A DNA stretch of 64,000 nt from Promethearchaeota archaeon (GTDB taxonomy: Archaea; Asgardarchaeota; Lokiarchaeia; Sigyniarchaeales; SOKP01): assembly GCA_029838195.1 (NCBI GenBank), contig JALGVJ010000007.1, positions 1 to 64,000 of the forward strand, given 5' to 3'. Below are positions 56,009-64,000 of the stretch, in pieces; the stretch's first letter is position 1, and each line of letters begins with the position of its first letter. Made by a program: the position numbers and the translations under genes. The notes beneath the pieces were generated by a model. It saw only the letters and a list, made by a program, of their open reading frames with translations, did no database searches and was not told the origin of the DNA.

Positions 56009-56652
56009 TGAGTCTAAAAGAAGATTTATTAAGCGCCGTGATTGAATTAGATGAGGATAGATCGTATGATTTAGTCAAGAAAATGTTAGATAAGCAAACA
56101 GATCCTAAAGAGATCATTGAAATTTTAAGAAGAGCCGTTGAAATAATCGGAGAAAAATTCAATAAAAAAGAGTATTTTTTAACGGAATTAGTCATGGCGG
56201 GAGAAATCTTTCAGCAAGCAGCAAAGATTCTTGAACCTGCTTTAAAAAAAGGAGAAGAAGGCGAGAAATCTAGAGGAATTGTCGTCATGGGCACCGTGCA
56301 GGGTGATGTTCACGATATTGGAAAAAATATTTTTGTGACGCTTTTAAGATCAGCAGGTTATGAGGTCCATGACCTTGGAGTTGATGTTCTTCCCGAAAAA
56401 TTCATTGAGAAGGTAAAAGAAACCCATGCTAACGTTGTTGGGTATTCCGGGCTTCTCACGGTTGCGTTAGACGCCATGAAAGAGACTACCCAGGCGCTTA
56501 TTAATGAGGGCTTGCGAGATAAAGTTAAAATCATCATTGGCGGGTTTCCCGTTGACGAAATGTGGATGAAAGAGGCCATGGCTGACGCATTTACTGATAA
56601 TGCTTTTGAAGGTGTTAAAATCGTGAATAATTGGTTAAAGGAGGGAACTTAA
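56008..56652 (+). CDS. corrinoid-binding methyl-carrier protein (MtaC/MtbC/MttC-type)
   Basis: 214 residues, typical length. Residues 1-88 form the helical cap domain (methionine-synthase B12-binding type). The B12 domain starts IVVMGTVQGDVHDIGKNI. DVHDIG (100-105) contains the lower-axial histidine ligand His102. VGYSGLLT and IIGGFP, expected contacts with the cobalamin tail, follow. It accepts a methyl group from a substrate-specific methyltransferase and passes it on. No substrate-specific MtaB/MttB-like gene is present in the window, so the methyl donor is unknown. The stop is separated by one base from the next gene. Confidence 0.92.
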   Translation: MSLKEDLLSAVIELDEDRSYDLVKKMLDKQTDPKEIIEILRRAVEIIGEKFNKKEYFLTELVMAGEIFQQAAKILEPALKKGEEGEKSRGIVVMGTVQGDVHDIGKNIFVTLLRSAGYEVHDLGVDVLPEKFIEKVKETHANVVGYSGLLTVALDAMKETTQALINEGLRDKVKIIIGGFPVDEMWMKEAMADAFTDNAFEGVKIVNNWLKEGT

Positions 56653-56653
56653 A

Positions 56654-57805
56654 ATGAGCCCTATCCAAGAAGAAGCCATGACCTCGGTAGAACGGGTCAT
56701 GACGGCTTTAAAATTGAAAGAAGCTGATAGAGTGCCTGTTTGGCCTCTTATCGATTTCCTTCAGGTCCAGTATTATGATATAACGGCTCAAGAAATGATT
56801 GAAAATCCTGAAAAAGCTCAAGCCGCAATGGAATGGATCTATAATGAAATGGGTGGCTTTGATATTGCAATGGCTGGAGGGGGAATGTTCATGCAATATT
56901 TCAATCCATTTCCTGACTTTTTTTCCATATTCTATCTCGATTGGAGATTACCCGGCCGAATGCTTCCTGTAAATGCCTCACCTCAACTATATGAAAGAGC
57001 CTTAGATGATCCTCTTTTAAAACCGGAAGATTATGATAGAATATTAAATGAGGGCTTATTTTGGCTTGCCAACTTCAATAGAGCGGGATTTAAGGATTTA
57101 ATGACAATTCCGAAAATTGCACCTAAGGTTGCCGAAAATACCGTGAAATGGTGGACTCATTTTAAAGTACCTACTTTTAATGATGGTGCAGCTATTACTC
57201 CTTTTGATTTATTATCGGTTTTTCGAGGATCGACCAATTTCATGAAAGATATTTATCGCCACGCAGATAAAATAATCGAAGTGAGTGATTTTTTAATTGA
57301 CAACGTGATTCTCATGGGAGAATATGGTCCCAGCCAAATGGGGGGAAAAACGATATTAATTGGGGGTGCAAGAGGAAGTGCTGATTTTATTTCAATAAAG
57401 CATTTCGAAAAGTTATTCTGGCCATATTTTAAGAAAATGGTAAGCACATACGTCAAGAAGGGATACATTGTTCAACTTCACATGGATACCAACTGGACGG
57501 ACAGGCTCCATTATTTCAAGGAGCTTCCAAAAGGAAAGATTTATCTTCATATTGATGAGAGAACGGATATTTTTAAGGCAAAGGAGATTTTAGGAGATCA
57601 CATGTGCATCGAAGGAAATTTAAAACCGTCGCTATTTCGGTTGGGCACGCCGCATCAGATAGAAGAAGAAACAAAAAAAATCATTGAGGGATGTGCGGAT
57701 GGCGGTGGCTTGATGGTTGGTTCGGAGATTCCTGATGATGCAAAATTGGAGAATCTAAAAGCGATGATTGATACATGTAAAACTTACGGACAGTATAGGA
57801 AATAA
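56654..57805 (+). CDS. UroD-superfamily corrinoid methyltransferase
   Basis: 383 residues, AGGAGG before the ATG. It has the TIM-barrel pattern of the uroporphyrinogen-decarboxylase superfamily: an opening VMTALKLKEADRVPVWP, DFISIKHFEKLFWPYFKK in the middle and EGCADGGGLMVGSEIPD near the end. Members such as MtaA/MtbA move methyl groups between corrinoid proteins and thiols using zinc. His in LHMDTNW and LHIDERTD and Cys in DHMCIEGN and IEGCADG are zinc-ligand candidates. Its place straight after the corrinoid gene supports methyl transfer over heme synthesis. It could act either as substrate methyltransferase or as acceptor-side enzyme. Confidence 0.85.
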   Translation: MSPIQEEAMTSVERVMTALKLKEADRVPVWPLIDFLQVQYYDITAQEMIENPEKAQAAMEWIYNEMGGFDIAMAGGGMFMQYFNPFPDFFSIFYLDWRLPGRMLPVNASPQLYERALDDPLLKPEDYDRILNEGLFWLANFNRAGFKDLMTIPKIAPKVAENTVKWWTHFKVPTFNDGAAITPFDLLSVFRGSTNFMKDIYRHADKIIEVSDFLIDNVILMGEYGPSQMGGKTILIGGARGSADFISIKHFEKLFWPYFKKMVSTYVKKGYIVQLHMDTNWTDRLHYFKELPKGKIYLHIDERTDIFKAKEILGDHMCIEGNLKPSLFRLGTPHQIEEETKKIIEGCADGGGLMVGSEIPDDAKLENLKAMIDTCKTYGQYRK

Positions 57806-58044
57806 AAGCAAATTAGCATCATAATATAATAATAATTTTTTCTTTTTCCTTGGATATTTATTATTTAAACACTGATAGGGGTTTAAAATTTAGAACAATA
57901 AATTGAAGTAGCTAAGAAGAAATAGACTAATGGGAATTAGCCGATTTCTTTAGCACTAATTATTTATTCTTATTCCACGCATAATTTTATAATGAAAACG
58001 TGATTAACGAAATTTAATATTAATTGAAAAAAGGAGAAATATCA

Positions 58045-58833
58045 TTGCCTTATCTTGACAATAATGGGATTAAGATATATTATGAGATTCATGGAAGCGG
58101 GCCGGACTTGCTATTGATTCATGGTTTTGCCTCTAATATGGAAAATAATTGGAAATCTACGAATTGGGTCAAGACTTTAAAAGATAATTATCGTTTAATC
58201 TTAATAGATAATAGAGGCCATGGAAAAAGTGATAAACCGTTGGATCCTAACTATTATGGGAATCACATGATTGAAGATATTATCGGACTAATGGACCATT
58301 TATCTATTAAGCGAGCGAATTTTTTTGGATATTCCATGGGAGCCCGTTTGACATTAAAAATAATCATTGAACATCCAGAAAGAGTCAAATCTGCTATTTT
58401 AGGAGGATTTTCAATTCCTTCTCCGGAAAATCCTCATGTTCAAGCGTTAAATTCCATAATAGTAGAAGCGCTGAGAGCTAAGAGCGTGGATGACGTTAAG
58501 CATCCTATTGGGCAACAATTTCGAAGATTTGCTGAATCAACGGGTGAAAATTTATTAGCATTAGCAGCAGTAGTAGAAAGTTTTGGAAGAGAAGTGGACC
58601 CTAATTTTAGTTCCATGACCAAAATTAAAAAAACTTTAAAAAAAATTAGGGTACCCATTCTCTCTGTTTGCGGTTCTGATGACTTGTTATTGCAGAACAA
58701 GACGTTATTTGCTGAGCTCATTCCTGGAGCGTGTCATTTTCAAATTCAAGGGAAAGATCATTTAACGGTTGTTCTGGATCCCAGATTTCATTTAATTGTA
58801 AAAACTTTTTTAAATTATATCAATAGAAAGTAG
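58045..58833 (+). CDS. alpha/beta-hydrolase
   Basis: 262 residues from the TTG at 58045, chosen because AAAGGAG lies seven bases upstream and gives the common beginning MPYLDNNGIKIYYEIHG. A TTG seven codons earlier would place that site inside the gene. It has oxyanion-loop LLIHGFASN, nucleophile elbow GYSMGA (Ser about 97), acid in VCGSDD and base His in GKDHLTVV, so the triad is complete. Family members hydrolyse esters, lactones or C-C bonds. The next gene starts 18 bases after its stop, indicating an operon with the metallo-beta-lactamase protein. Confidence 0.85.
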   Translation: MPYLDNNGIKIYYEIHGSGPDLLLIHGFASNMENNWKSTNWVKTLKDNYRLILIDNRGHGKSDKPLDPNYYGNHMIEDIIGLMDHLSIKRANFFGYSMGARLTLKIIIEHPERVKSAILGGFSIPSPENPHVQALNSIIVEALRAKSVDDVKHPIGQQFRRFAESTGENLLALAAVVESFGREVDPNFSSMTKIKKTLKKIRVPILSVCGSDDLLLQNKTLFAELIPGACHFQIQGKDHLTVVLDPRFHLIVKTFLNYINRK

Positions 58834-58851
58834 CAAGGGGAGGAATATAAA

Positions 58852-60084
58852 ATGGAATCAAAAAAGAATAAAAATGAAGAAAGAAATATTAGTTCAATCA
58901 AGGTATTAGGACAAAAAGAAGTAGTTTTCAATGAACCAATTAAAGGTGTTCATTGTGCAATTCAAATCATTTCTGGATGCGCCTGGATTGAAACTACGGA
59001 GGGCATCGTATTAATCGATACTTTATTAACCATAGATGCAGCAAAAAAGGTGCTCGAGAAAATTAAAGGAAAAATAAAGTACATTATATACACGCATGGG
59101 CATCAAGATCATGTGGGAGGGGCTCGTGCGTTTCTTTCTTCCCATGAACCAGAAATCATTGCTAATAAATATCTTGTTGATAGACTTGATAAATATAAAA
59201 TATTAGCTCCTTATCGAGCAAGAATTAGTGCCCAACAGTTTGGCATTCCGGAACAGCCCGTTATATATAATTACGTGTATCCTACGAAAACTTTCTTAGG
59301 AGAAATGAAATTTAAATTAGGTGATAAAACATTTGAACTTTATACAGAGCGGGCAGAAACCGATGATGCTTGTTGGGTATACGTTCCGGAGTTGGAAGCT
59401 GCATTTGTCGGGGATTTATTAATAGGAAGTTTTCCTAATATCGGCAATCCTTGGAAGCCCACGCGCTTCGCTTTGGACTGGGTAAAAGCATTAGAAAGAG
59501 TACGATCTAAAAATCCAAAATATATTTTCTATAGTGGAGCCGGAAATCATTATAAGGGAAAAAGAGCCATGAAAGCGTTAGATCACACGATTGAAGCGAT
59601 AAAAATCTTACACGATCAAGTCGTGGACATGATAAACCAAGATATTCCTTTAACTGAAATGATTCATCAAATCAAACTTCCGGAACATCTTGAAAATAGT
59701 CCATTTCTTCGGCAGAGATATTCCCGTCCCGAATTTTTTGTATATAATGTTTATAGATGGTATCACGGCTATTTTGACGGAAATCCGGCCCACCTTCTTC
59801 CAAGACCGGAACGAGAAGTGATGAATGAGATATATTCCCTGATAGGGAATCCTCGTAAAATTTTAGAACGGGCAAGAAGTTTACATGAGCAAGGACAAAC
59901 CCAATTAGCCCTTCAAATTTTAGACATATTAATTCAAGCCATACCTGATCATTTGGAAGCCCGAAAAATGAGGATGGATTTCTTGAAACAATTAAGGAAG
60001 GAAGATTATTGCTTGATGTCTCGCAACACATGGGTATATTTCATGAAAAAAGATAAAGAGTTTATAGAGAAACATTCCTCATGA
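58852..60084 (+). CDS. alkylsulfatase-like metallo-beta-lactamase hydrolase
   Basis: 410 residues, GGGGAGG upstream of the ATG. The metal motif THGHQDHVGG puts ligands at His82, His84, Asp86 and His87. Further ligands lie in ERAETDDACWVYVPE and in FVGDLLIG, and YSGAGNHYKG is likely the last histidine loop. After the hydrolase domain comes a unit resembling the dimerisation domain of linear alkylsulfatases (YRWYHGYFDGNPAHLLP). Those enzymes cleave sulfate esters. This is shorter than the ~600-residue bacterial SdsA1 and appears to lack its C-terminal SCP2-like domain, so the substrate is uncertain. Confidence 0.8.
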   Translation: MESKKNKNEERNISSIKVLGQKEVVFNEPIKGVHCAIQIISGCAWIETTEGIVLIDTLLTIDAAKKVLEKIKGKIKYIIYTHGHQDHVGGARAFLSSHEPEIIANKYLVDRLDKYKILAPYRARISAQQFGIPEQPVIYNYVYPTKTFLGEMKFKLGDKTFELYTERAETDDACWVYVPELEAAFVGDLLIGSFPNIGNPWKPTRFALDWVKALERVRSKNPKYIFYSGAGNHYKGKRAMKALDHTIEAIKILHDQVVDMINQDIPLTEMIHQIKLPEHLENSPFLRQRYSRPEFFVYNVYRWYHGYFDGNPAHLLPRPEREVMNEIYSLIGNPRKILERARSLHEQGQTQLALQILDILIQAIPDHLEARKMRMDFLKQLRKEDYCLMSRNTWVYFMKKDKEFIEKHSS

Positions 60085-60175
60085 ATAATTAACGATTAAT
60101 AATTAATATTAAAATAAATTGAACCATGACATTCATTAATACCAGCGATTAATATTTACATTTAATAGAAGGATC

Positions 60176-61498
60176 ATGACAAAAGTTTTAATTGTAGGAC
60201 ACGGTGCAAGAGAACATGTAATTGGAGAATCATTAGTGAAAGGAGGAGCAACATTACATGCTTTCATGAGTTTCAAGAATGCGGGTTTAGAAGATTTAAG
60301 TCAAGGACGCGTAAAGATTCATTCTGAGACGGATTTTAAAGAGATTGGCTCTTATTGCAAGGCTAATCATATTGATTTTGCAGTGATAGGGCCGGAAGCT
60401 CCTCTCTGCGTGGGCATTGTAGACGCTTTAGAAAAAAGGGGCATTCCTTGCGTAGGACCTCGTATTGAAGCAGCACAAATAGAAGGCTCCAAAGTATTCA
60501 TGAGGTCGTTATTAGCTAAATATAATATTCGTTCTAATGTTAAAAGCAAGATGTTTCAATCGTTAGAAGGAGTCAGCGACTATATTGATGAGATGGGAGA
60601 GGAAAATATTGTGGTAAAACCCGAAGGATTAACAGGAGGAAAAGGTGTGAAAGTATATGGAGATCACTTATTTTCTAAAGATGATATTATGAAATATTGT
60701 GAGGAATTGATAGAGAAAAAGAGCAGATTTTTATTAGAGGAGCGCTTGGATGGGGAAGAATTTACTTTACAAACCTTTGTAGATGGTAAGAACGTGATAA
60801 AGACACCCTTAGTACAAGACCATAAGAGGGCGTATGAAAACGATGAGGGACCGAATACAGGAGGCATGGGCTCATATTCCATGGAGAATCATCTCTTACC
60901 GTTCATTTCTGAACAGGATGTATGCCTTGCCCTAGAAGATATGAAACAAGTAGTTCATGCGATAAAGAAAGAGACGGGGATGGAATATAAAGGATTTTTA
61001 TATGGGCAATTCATGAAAACCGCAAATGGGATTAAATTAATTGAATTCAATGCACGCTTAGGAGATCCAGAAGCCATGAATATTTTACCCTTATTAACTA
61101 CAAATTTTGTAGAGATTTGTTGGGGAATCATTCACGGAACTCTCACGTCCCGCGTGAGCTTTGAAAACAAGGCCACTGTTTGTAAATATCTTGCTCCTGA
61201 AGGATATCCGGAATCGCCTAAAAAAGATCAAAAAGTTGAAATCGATCATGAAAAAATAAAACAAATTGGAGCAAGATATTATTATGCTTCCGTCTATAAA
61301 AAAGGCAATGATATTTATTCCACGACCTCAAGAGCAATGGGCGTGCTGGGTATCGCAGAAACTCTAGAAAAAGCGGAGAGAATTGCAGAAGAGGGAGTAC
61401 AATGCATAAAAGGGAATCTATTTCATAGAAAAGACGTGGGAACTCGTGCATTATTACAAAAAAGAATTAATCACATGAATTCCCTCTTGGGGAAATAG
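60176..61498 (+). CDS. purD: phosphoribosylamine-glycine ligase
   Basis: 440 residues, standard length. The N-terminal strand and loop VLIVGHGAREHVIGESL, the region FAVIGPEAPLCVGIVDALE, and the ATP-grasp part with VVKPEGLTGGKGVKV, EEFTLQTFVDGK and EGPNTGGMGSYS are all typical of PurD. EFNARLGDPEAMNILPLL holds the metal-binding residues. It joins phosphoribosylamine and glycine with ATP, step two of purine synthesis. No other pur gene is in the window. GAAGGATC precedes the ATG. Confidence 0.95.
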   Translation: MTKVLIVGHGAREHVIGESLVKGGATLHAFMSFKNAGLEDLSQGRVKIHSETDFKEIGSYCKANHIDFAVIGPEAPLCVGIVDALEKRGIPCVGPRIEAAQIEGSKVFMRSLLAKYNIRSNVKSKMFQSLEGVSDYIDEMGEENIVVKPEGLTGGKGVKVYGDHLFSKDDIMKYCEELIEKKSRFLLEERLDGEEFTLQTFVDGKNVIKTPLVQDHKRAYENDEGPNTGGMGSYSMENHLLPFISEQDVCLALEDMKQVVHAIKKETGMEYKGFLYGQFMKTANGIKLIEFNARLGDPEAMNILPLLTTNFVEICWGIIHGTLTSRVSFENKATVCKYLAPEGYPESPKKDQKVEIDHEKIKQIGARYYYASVYKKGNDIYSTTSRAMGVLGIAETLEKAERIAEEGVQCIKGNLFHRKDVGTRALLQKRINHMNSLLGK

Positions 61499-61560
61499 CT
61501 CTTGTTTCTTTTTTATAAAATGCTCAAAAATTTAATGTGAAATTATTTTTTATAATAATA

Positions 61561-61570
61561 AATTTATAAT
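61561..61570 (+). promoter_or_regulatory. TATA element for a probably leaderless transcript
   Basis: AATTTATAAT is centred about 32 bases before the ATG at 61598, so the mRNA probably starts within a few bases of the coding region. Confidence 0.4.
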
Positions 61571-61597
61571 GCGAGCCTTCTGACTAATTCATGAATC

Positions 61598-62107
61598 ATG
61601 TACTATCATAAAAATCAAAATAAACTTTTGAATAATTTATTAAAACAATTATTTCATGAAAAGGATTGGAAAAGTAGAGCTGAGGCCGCTCGACAATTAG
61701 GTTTCCTTAAAGATGGGAGAGCAACAAATCTTTTATGTAGGGCTTTGAATTCTGAAAAAGATCCTAATGTCGTCATGAAAATTATTGAAGCCATGGGAAA
61801 TATAGGCGATCCTAAGGCAACCATGAAGATTATCGAAAAATTAAAAGAAGAATCTGAAAAAGCAATTGTCAATAAATATTTTATCATTAATGCGATTGAA
61901 GCATTGAAAAAATTAAAAGATAAGAGAGCCTTAATCTTTATTGGACATTACATAAATTCCGAGGATGATGAATTAAGAGAAATTGCTAAAAATGCTTTTG
62001 AAATCATTGAGCCTGCAAGAATTATCATTTGCCCGTATTGCTATACAAAAATTGATCTTGATTCCAAATTCTGTAAGGAGTGTGGAGAAAAGTTATTTTT
62101 TAAATAA
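61598..62107 (+). CDS. HEAT-repeat protein with C-terminal zinc ribbon
   Basis: 169 residues. Residues ~20-130 are three or four HEAT/PBS-lyase-like repeats (RAEAARQLGFLKDGRATNLL; then VVMKIIEAMGNIGDPKATMK), which form protein-binding solenoids. A zinc ribbon ends the protein (CPYCYTKIDLDSKFCKECG), like that of the membrane protein at 51033. A possible promoter lies directly upstream. Probably an adaptor; partner unknown. Confidence 0.8.
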   Translation: MYYHKNQNKLLNNLLKQLFHEKDWKSRAEAARQLGFLKDGRATNLLCRALNSEKDPNVVMKIIEAMGNIGDPKATMKIIEKLKEESEKAIVNKYFIINAIEALKKLKDKRALIFIGHYINSEDDELREIAKNAFEIIEPARIIICPYCYTKIDLDSKFCKECGEKLFFK

Positions 62108-62289
62108 GATAATTAAATAATATTAGAGCCAAGTAGAAATCTTAACCCTTGAGATTGTTTATATCTTAATTTTTCAGAGAAGACCCCTTTTCTCAAAAAT
62201 AATAATTAATTAATAACTAAATTAAAAAGCCTTCCAGATTCATTTTTAGTATTAAATTTGAAAATAATGCTAACAGAAAGGAAATCTTC

Positions 62290-63396
62290 ATGAAAAAAAA
62301 TGTTTGTTGCTGGGATTTAGAAGGCCCCATCAGTGTTTTGGATTTTGCTGCGGAAATCGGAAGAATGTTAGGGAAAAAATCGGAATTAAATCTCAGTAAC
62401 TATGATATGGGGGAATTTTTTTCCATGATCTCTCTCTATGATGATTATTTAATCGAGGAGCAGGGTGTAAAAGAAAAATTAGGGATACCCGAATACCAAC
62501 CTGGTGATACGCTAAGAATAATGGCCCCAATGTATGTTGCCTGTTTCTCTAGCGGGGAATTAGAAAATTTAGCAAGACAAAACTTAGGAATCTTGCCCGG
62601 CTGTAAAGAATTAATGATGGTTTTACATGAAAATTGGGATGTTTACGTGATTTCTACGAGCTATACTCAATTCGCTTATAATGTTGCCAGAGAATTAAAT
62701 ATCCCTGAAGATCACGTGTATTGTACGGAATTAAACGTGGAGGAGTTGCGTGAGGGGCTGGTAAACATTGAGAAAGAAGTGAATGTTTTAGTTAAAGAAA
62801 TCTTTCAAAAATATCTTGATAACAACAAGAATTTAACCTCTATTATAGAAGATCTAAATACTTTCTTTTGGAGCGGAAACGAGTCGGATTATTTAAAAAT
62901 TATGAATAAAGTAAAAGTTAGAGGAGGCAAACGAAAAGAATTAGCAGTAGAAGAAATTTCAGAGAAAACCGGCATTCCAATTTCAAACATGATTGCACTC
63001 GGCGATTCGATTACAGATATTAACATGCTTCAAAGATTAAAAGACGATGGAGGGATTGCAGTTTCATTTAATGGTAATCGCTTTTCGGTAAAACGTGCAA
63101 ATATTGCAATTACTACCCCAAATAGTTTAGGAGCCTTACCCATATTTGAATTTAAAGATAATATTGTTGAATTCTTAAAAACATGGGAAGAGCATCAAGA
63201 CCAATTTAAAAATAATCCTAAAAACATTCCGAAGGACTTGATTTCTGAATTTGCGCGAAAGAAATTTATTAAACATGATTTTGTTCCCATGATTCATGAT
63301 TTACGTGCTAAAAATGAAGAGGAATTAAAAGCTATCATTGAACAACAAGTTGTCATGAGAAAAAGGGTAAGAGGATGGGTGGGATCGCTTGGATAA
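62290..63396 (+). CDS. HAD-fold protein, EhaR-like
   Basis: 368 residues, AAGGA upstream. HAD motif I reads WDLEGP with Asp9 as nucleophile and Glu11 where many HAD phosphatases have Asp. The serine/threonine motif is VYVISTSYTQ, and motif IV is ALGDSITDINML. WDLEGPISVLDFAAE is characteristic of archaeal proteins labelled energy-converting hydrogenase A subunit R in methanogens. No hydrogenase genes are near, so a general phosphatase role is as likely. A helical insert of about 60 residues (around 155-215) separates the motifs. Confidence 0.75.
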   Translation: MKKNVCCWDLEGPISVLDFAAEIGRMLGKKSELNLSNYDMGEFFSMISLYDDYLIEEQGVKEKLGIPEYQPGDTLRIMAPMYVACFSSGELENLARQNLGILPGCKELMMVLHENWDVYVISTSYTQFAYNVARELNIPEDHVYCTELNVEELREGLVNIEKEVNVLVKEIFQKYLDNNKNLTSIIEDLNTFFWSGNESDYLKIMNKVKVRGGKRKELAVEEISEKTGIPISNMIALGDSITDINMLQRLKDDGGIAVSFNGNRFSVKRANIAITTPNSLGALPIFEFKDNIVEFLKTWEEHQDQFKNNPKNIPKDLISEFARKKFIKHDFVPMIHDLRAKNEEELKAIIEQQVVMRKRVRGWVGSLG

Positions 63397-63520
63397 AATA
63401 ATCCCATTATTCATTAGAAATTCTAAAAATAATGGATAAAATAGGTATTATTTTACCGATTGAATCTCAGAAGAAATTGCTTGACGCCTTTCCGTGCTTG
63501 CTCGTGAGAGGCAGATTAAT

Positions 63521-64000
63521 TCAAATTTGACGATTCTTGACTAATTTTTTAAAATTTTTTCTTCCTACATAGAGCTTTAAAATTCGAGAAAAGAGCAAAA
63601 CATCCACGTAGAAAACAATAATTCCATATAAAAGGAGGATATATAAGGTTAAATTAAAGAGAATTAATGAAAAATATAGAAGCCACGTTGAATATAATAA
63701 AAAAAGGATGATGAGAAGATAAGCGATCATTCTTCTTTTTGATTCTTTTAAGTAAGTTCCCTTTGAAAGAAATTCTTGGCAGTTACAACATGTTAACGTT
63801 AACTCGACATCATATTTCTCTTTAAAATATAGTTTTTGAATGATTGTAAACATGCGTTCAATTCGGATGCCACATAAAGCACATTTAAATCTCTTGGATT
63901 CTTTAGATAAAATTTTATCAAGTCTCGCTTTCGAAAAATAACATTCATCATTTTGATAATGACTACACGTCTTACAGGTCAATTTGAGTTCTAAAAATTG
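63521..64000 (-). CDS. zinc-finger membrane protein, probably cut by the window edge
   Basis: The frame runs from TAA near 63521 to the window edge without a stop. A TTG at 63982 is a possible start, but QFLELKLTCKTC upstream stays open, so the N-terminus may lie outside. Cys pairs CKTC, CALC and CCNC in the first ~80 residues suggest two zinc-binding units. Two or three hydrophobic helices follow (about 85-140) and a short basic tail. No family was recognised. Confidence 0.6.
   Translation of the reverse strand, partial: QFLELKLTCKTCSHYQNDECYFSKARLDKILSKESKRFKCALCGIRIERMFTIIQKLYFKEKYDVELTLTCCNCQEFLSKGTYLKESKRRMIAYLLIILFLLYSTWLLYFSLILFNLTLYILLLYGIIVFYVDVLLFSRILKLYVGRKNFKKLVKNRQI

Noticed and set aside
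1..64000. tRNA and rRNA genes
   Set aside because: No cloverleaf with a T-loop GTTCGA-type core or conserved rRNA stretch was recognised by eye. A covariance search (tRNAscan-SE, Infernal) would be decisive.

Overview
The window reads as a low-GC archaeal chromosome segment, most likely from an Asgard archaeon of the Lokiarchaeia type. Support: a gene for a transcription factor B homologue; AT-rich TATA-type promoters, some placed for leaderless transcripts; a Ras/Arf-like small GTPase; a second protein in which an apparent longin-like domain precedes a GTPase domain; archaeal TrmJ- and EhaR-like proteins; and a corrinoid methyl-transfer operon. The lineage is inferred from protein content alone. 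No rRNA, tRNA or CRISPR array was recognised.

Region 1 (1-5.2 kb) is very AT-rich accessory DNA: the tail of one gene, an OLD-family ATPase/TOPRIM nuclease, a PIN toxin with an overlapping upstream partner, and an unrecognised protein. It looks like a small defence/toxin patch.

Region 2 (5.2-27.3 kb) is the most interesting part. On the minus strand a HExxH multi-pass membrane protein, a HerA/VirB4-type ATPase with intact Walker motifs and a 2437-residue giant protein form one run. Nearby are a second, very large HerA/VirB4-fold protein whose Walker A and Walker B sites are both degraded, a two-TM protein encoded just ahead of it, two paralogous two-helix mini-proteins resembling VirB2/CedA1-class pilins, a membrane protein with N-terminal helix-hairpin-helix motifs, an exported Asn/Thr/Ser-rich anchored protein, a divergent TFB and a frame-broken P-loop fragment resembling RadB. 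Together they suggest an undescribed membrane machine related to conjugation or DNA-import systems (archaeal Ced/Ted, bacterial type IV secretion). The assignment is inference.

Region 3 (27.3-32.7 kb) holds a two-gene cassette encoding a PD-(D/E)XK-like nuclease and an unknown partner, bracketed by 57-bp direct repeats with four mismatches, followed by a tiny coiled-coil gene and a cyclin-box-like protein preceded by three tandem operator-like repeats.

Region 4 (33-64 kb) is more ordinary chromosome: two paralogous Cys-rich 2x[4Fe-4S] proteins, two GPH-type MFS carriers, TrmJ-like methyltransferase, M32 carboxypeptidase, flavodoxin-ferredoxin fusion, AbrB-domain and HEAT proteins, the longin-GTPase fusion, a small GTPase with coiled-coil neighbours, an operon of a 52-residue protein, corrinoid protein and UroD-type methyltransferase, an alpha/beta hydrolase, an alkylsulfatase-like metallo-beta-lactamase, PurD, and an EhaR-like HAD protein. 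Several genes of 14-55 codons, supported by ribosome-binding sites or stop/start overlaps, are listed as well.
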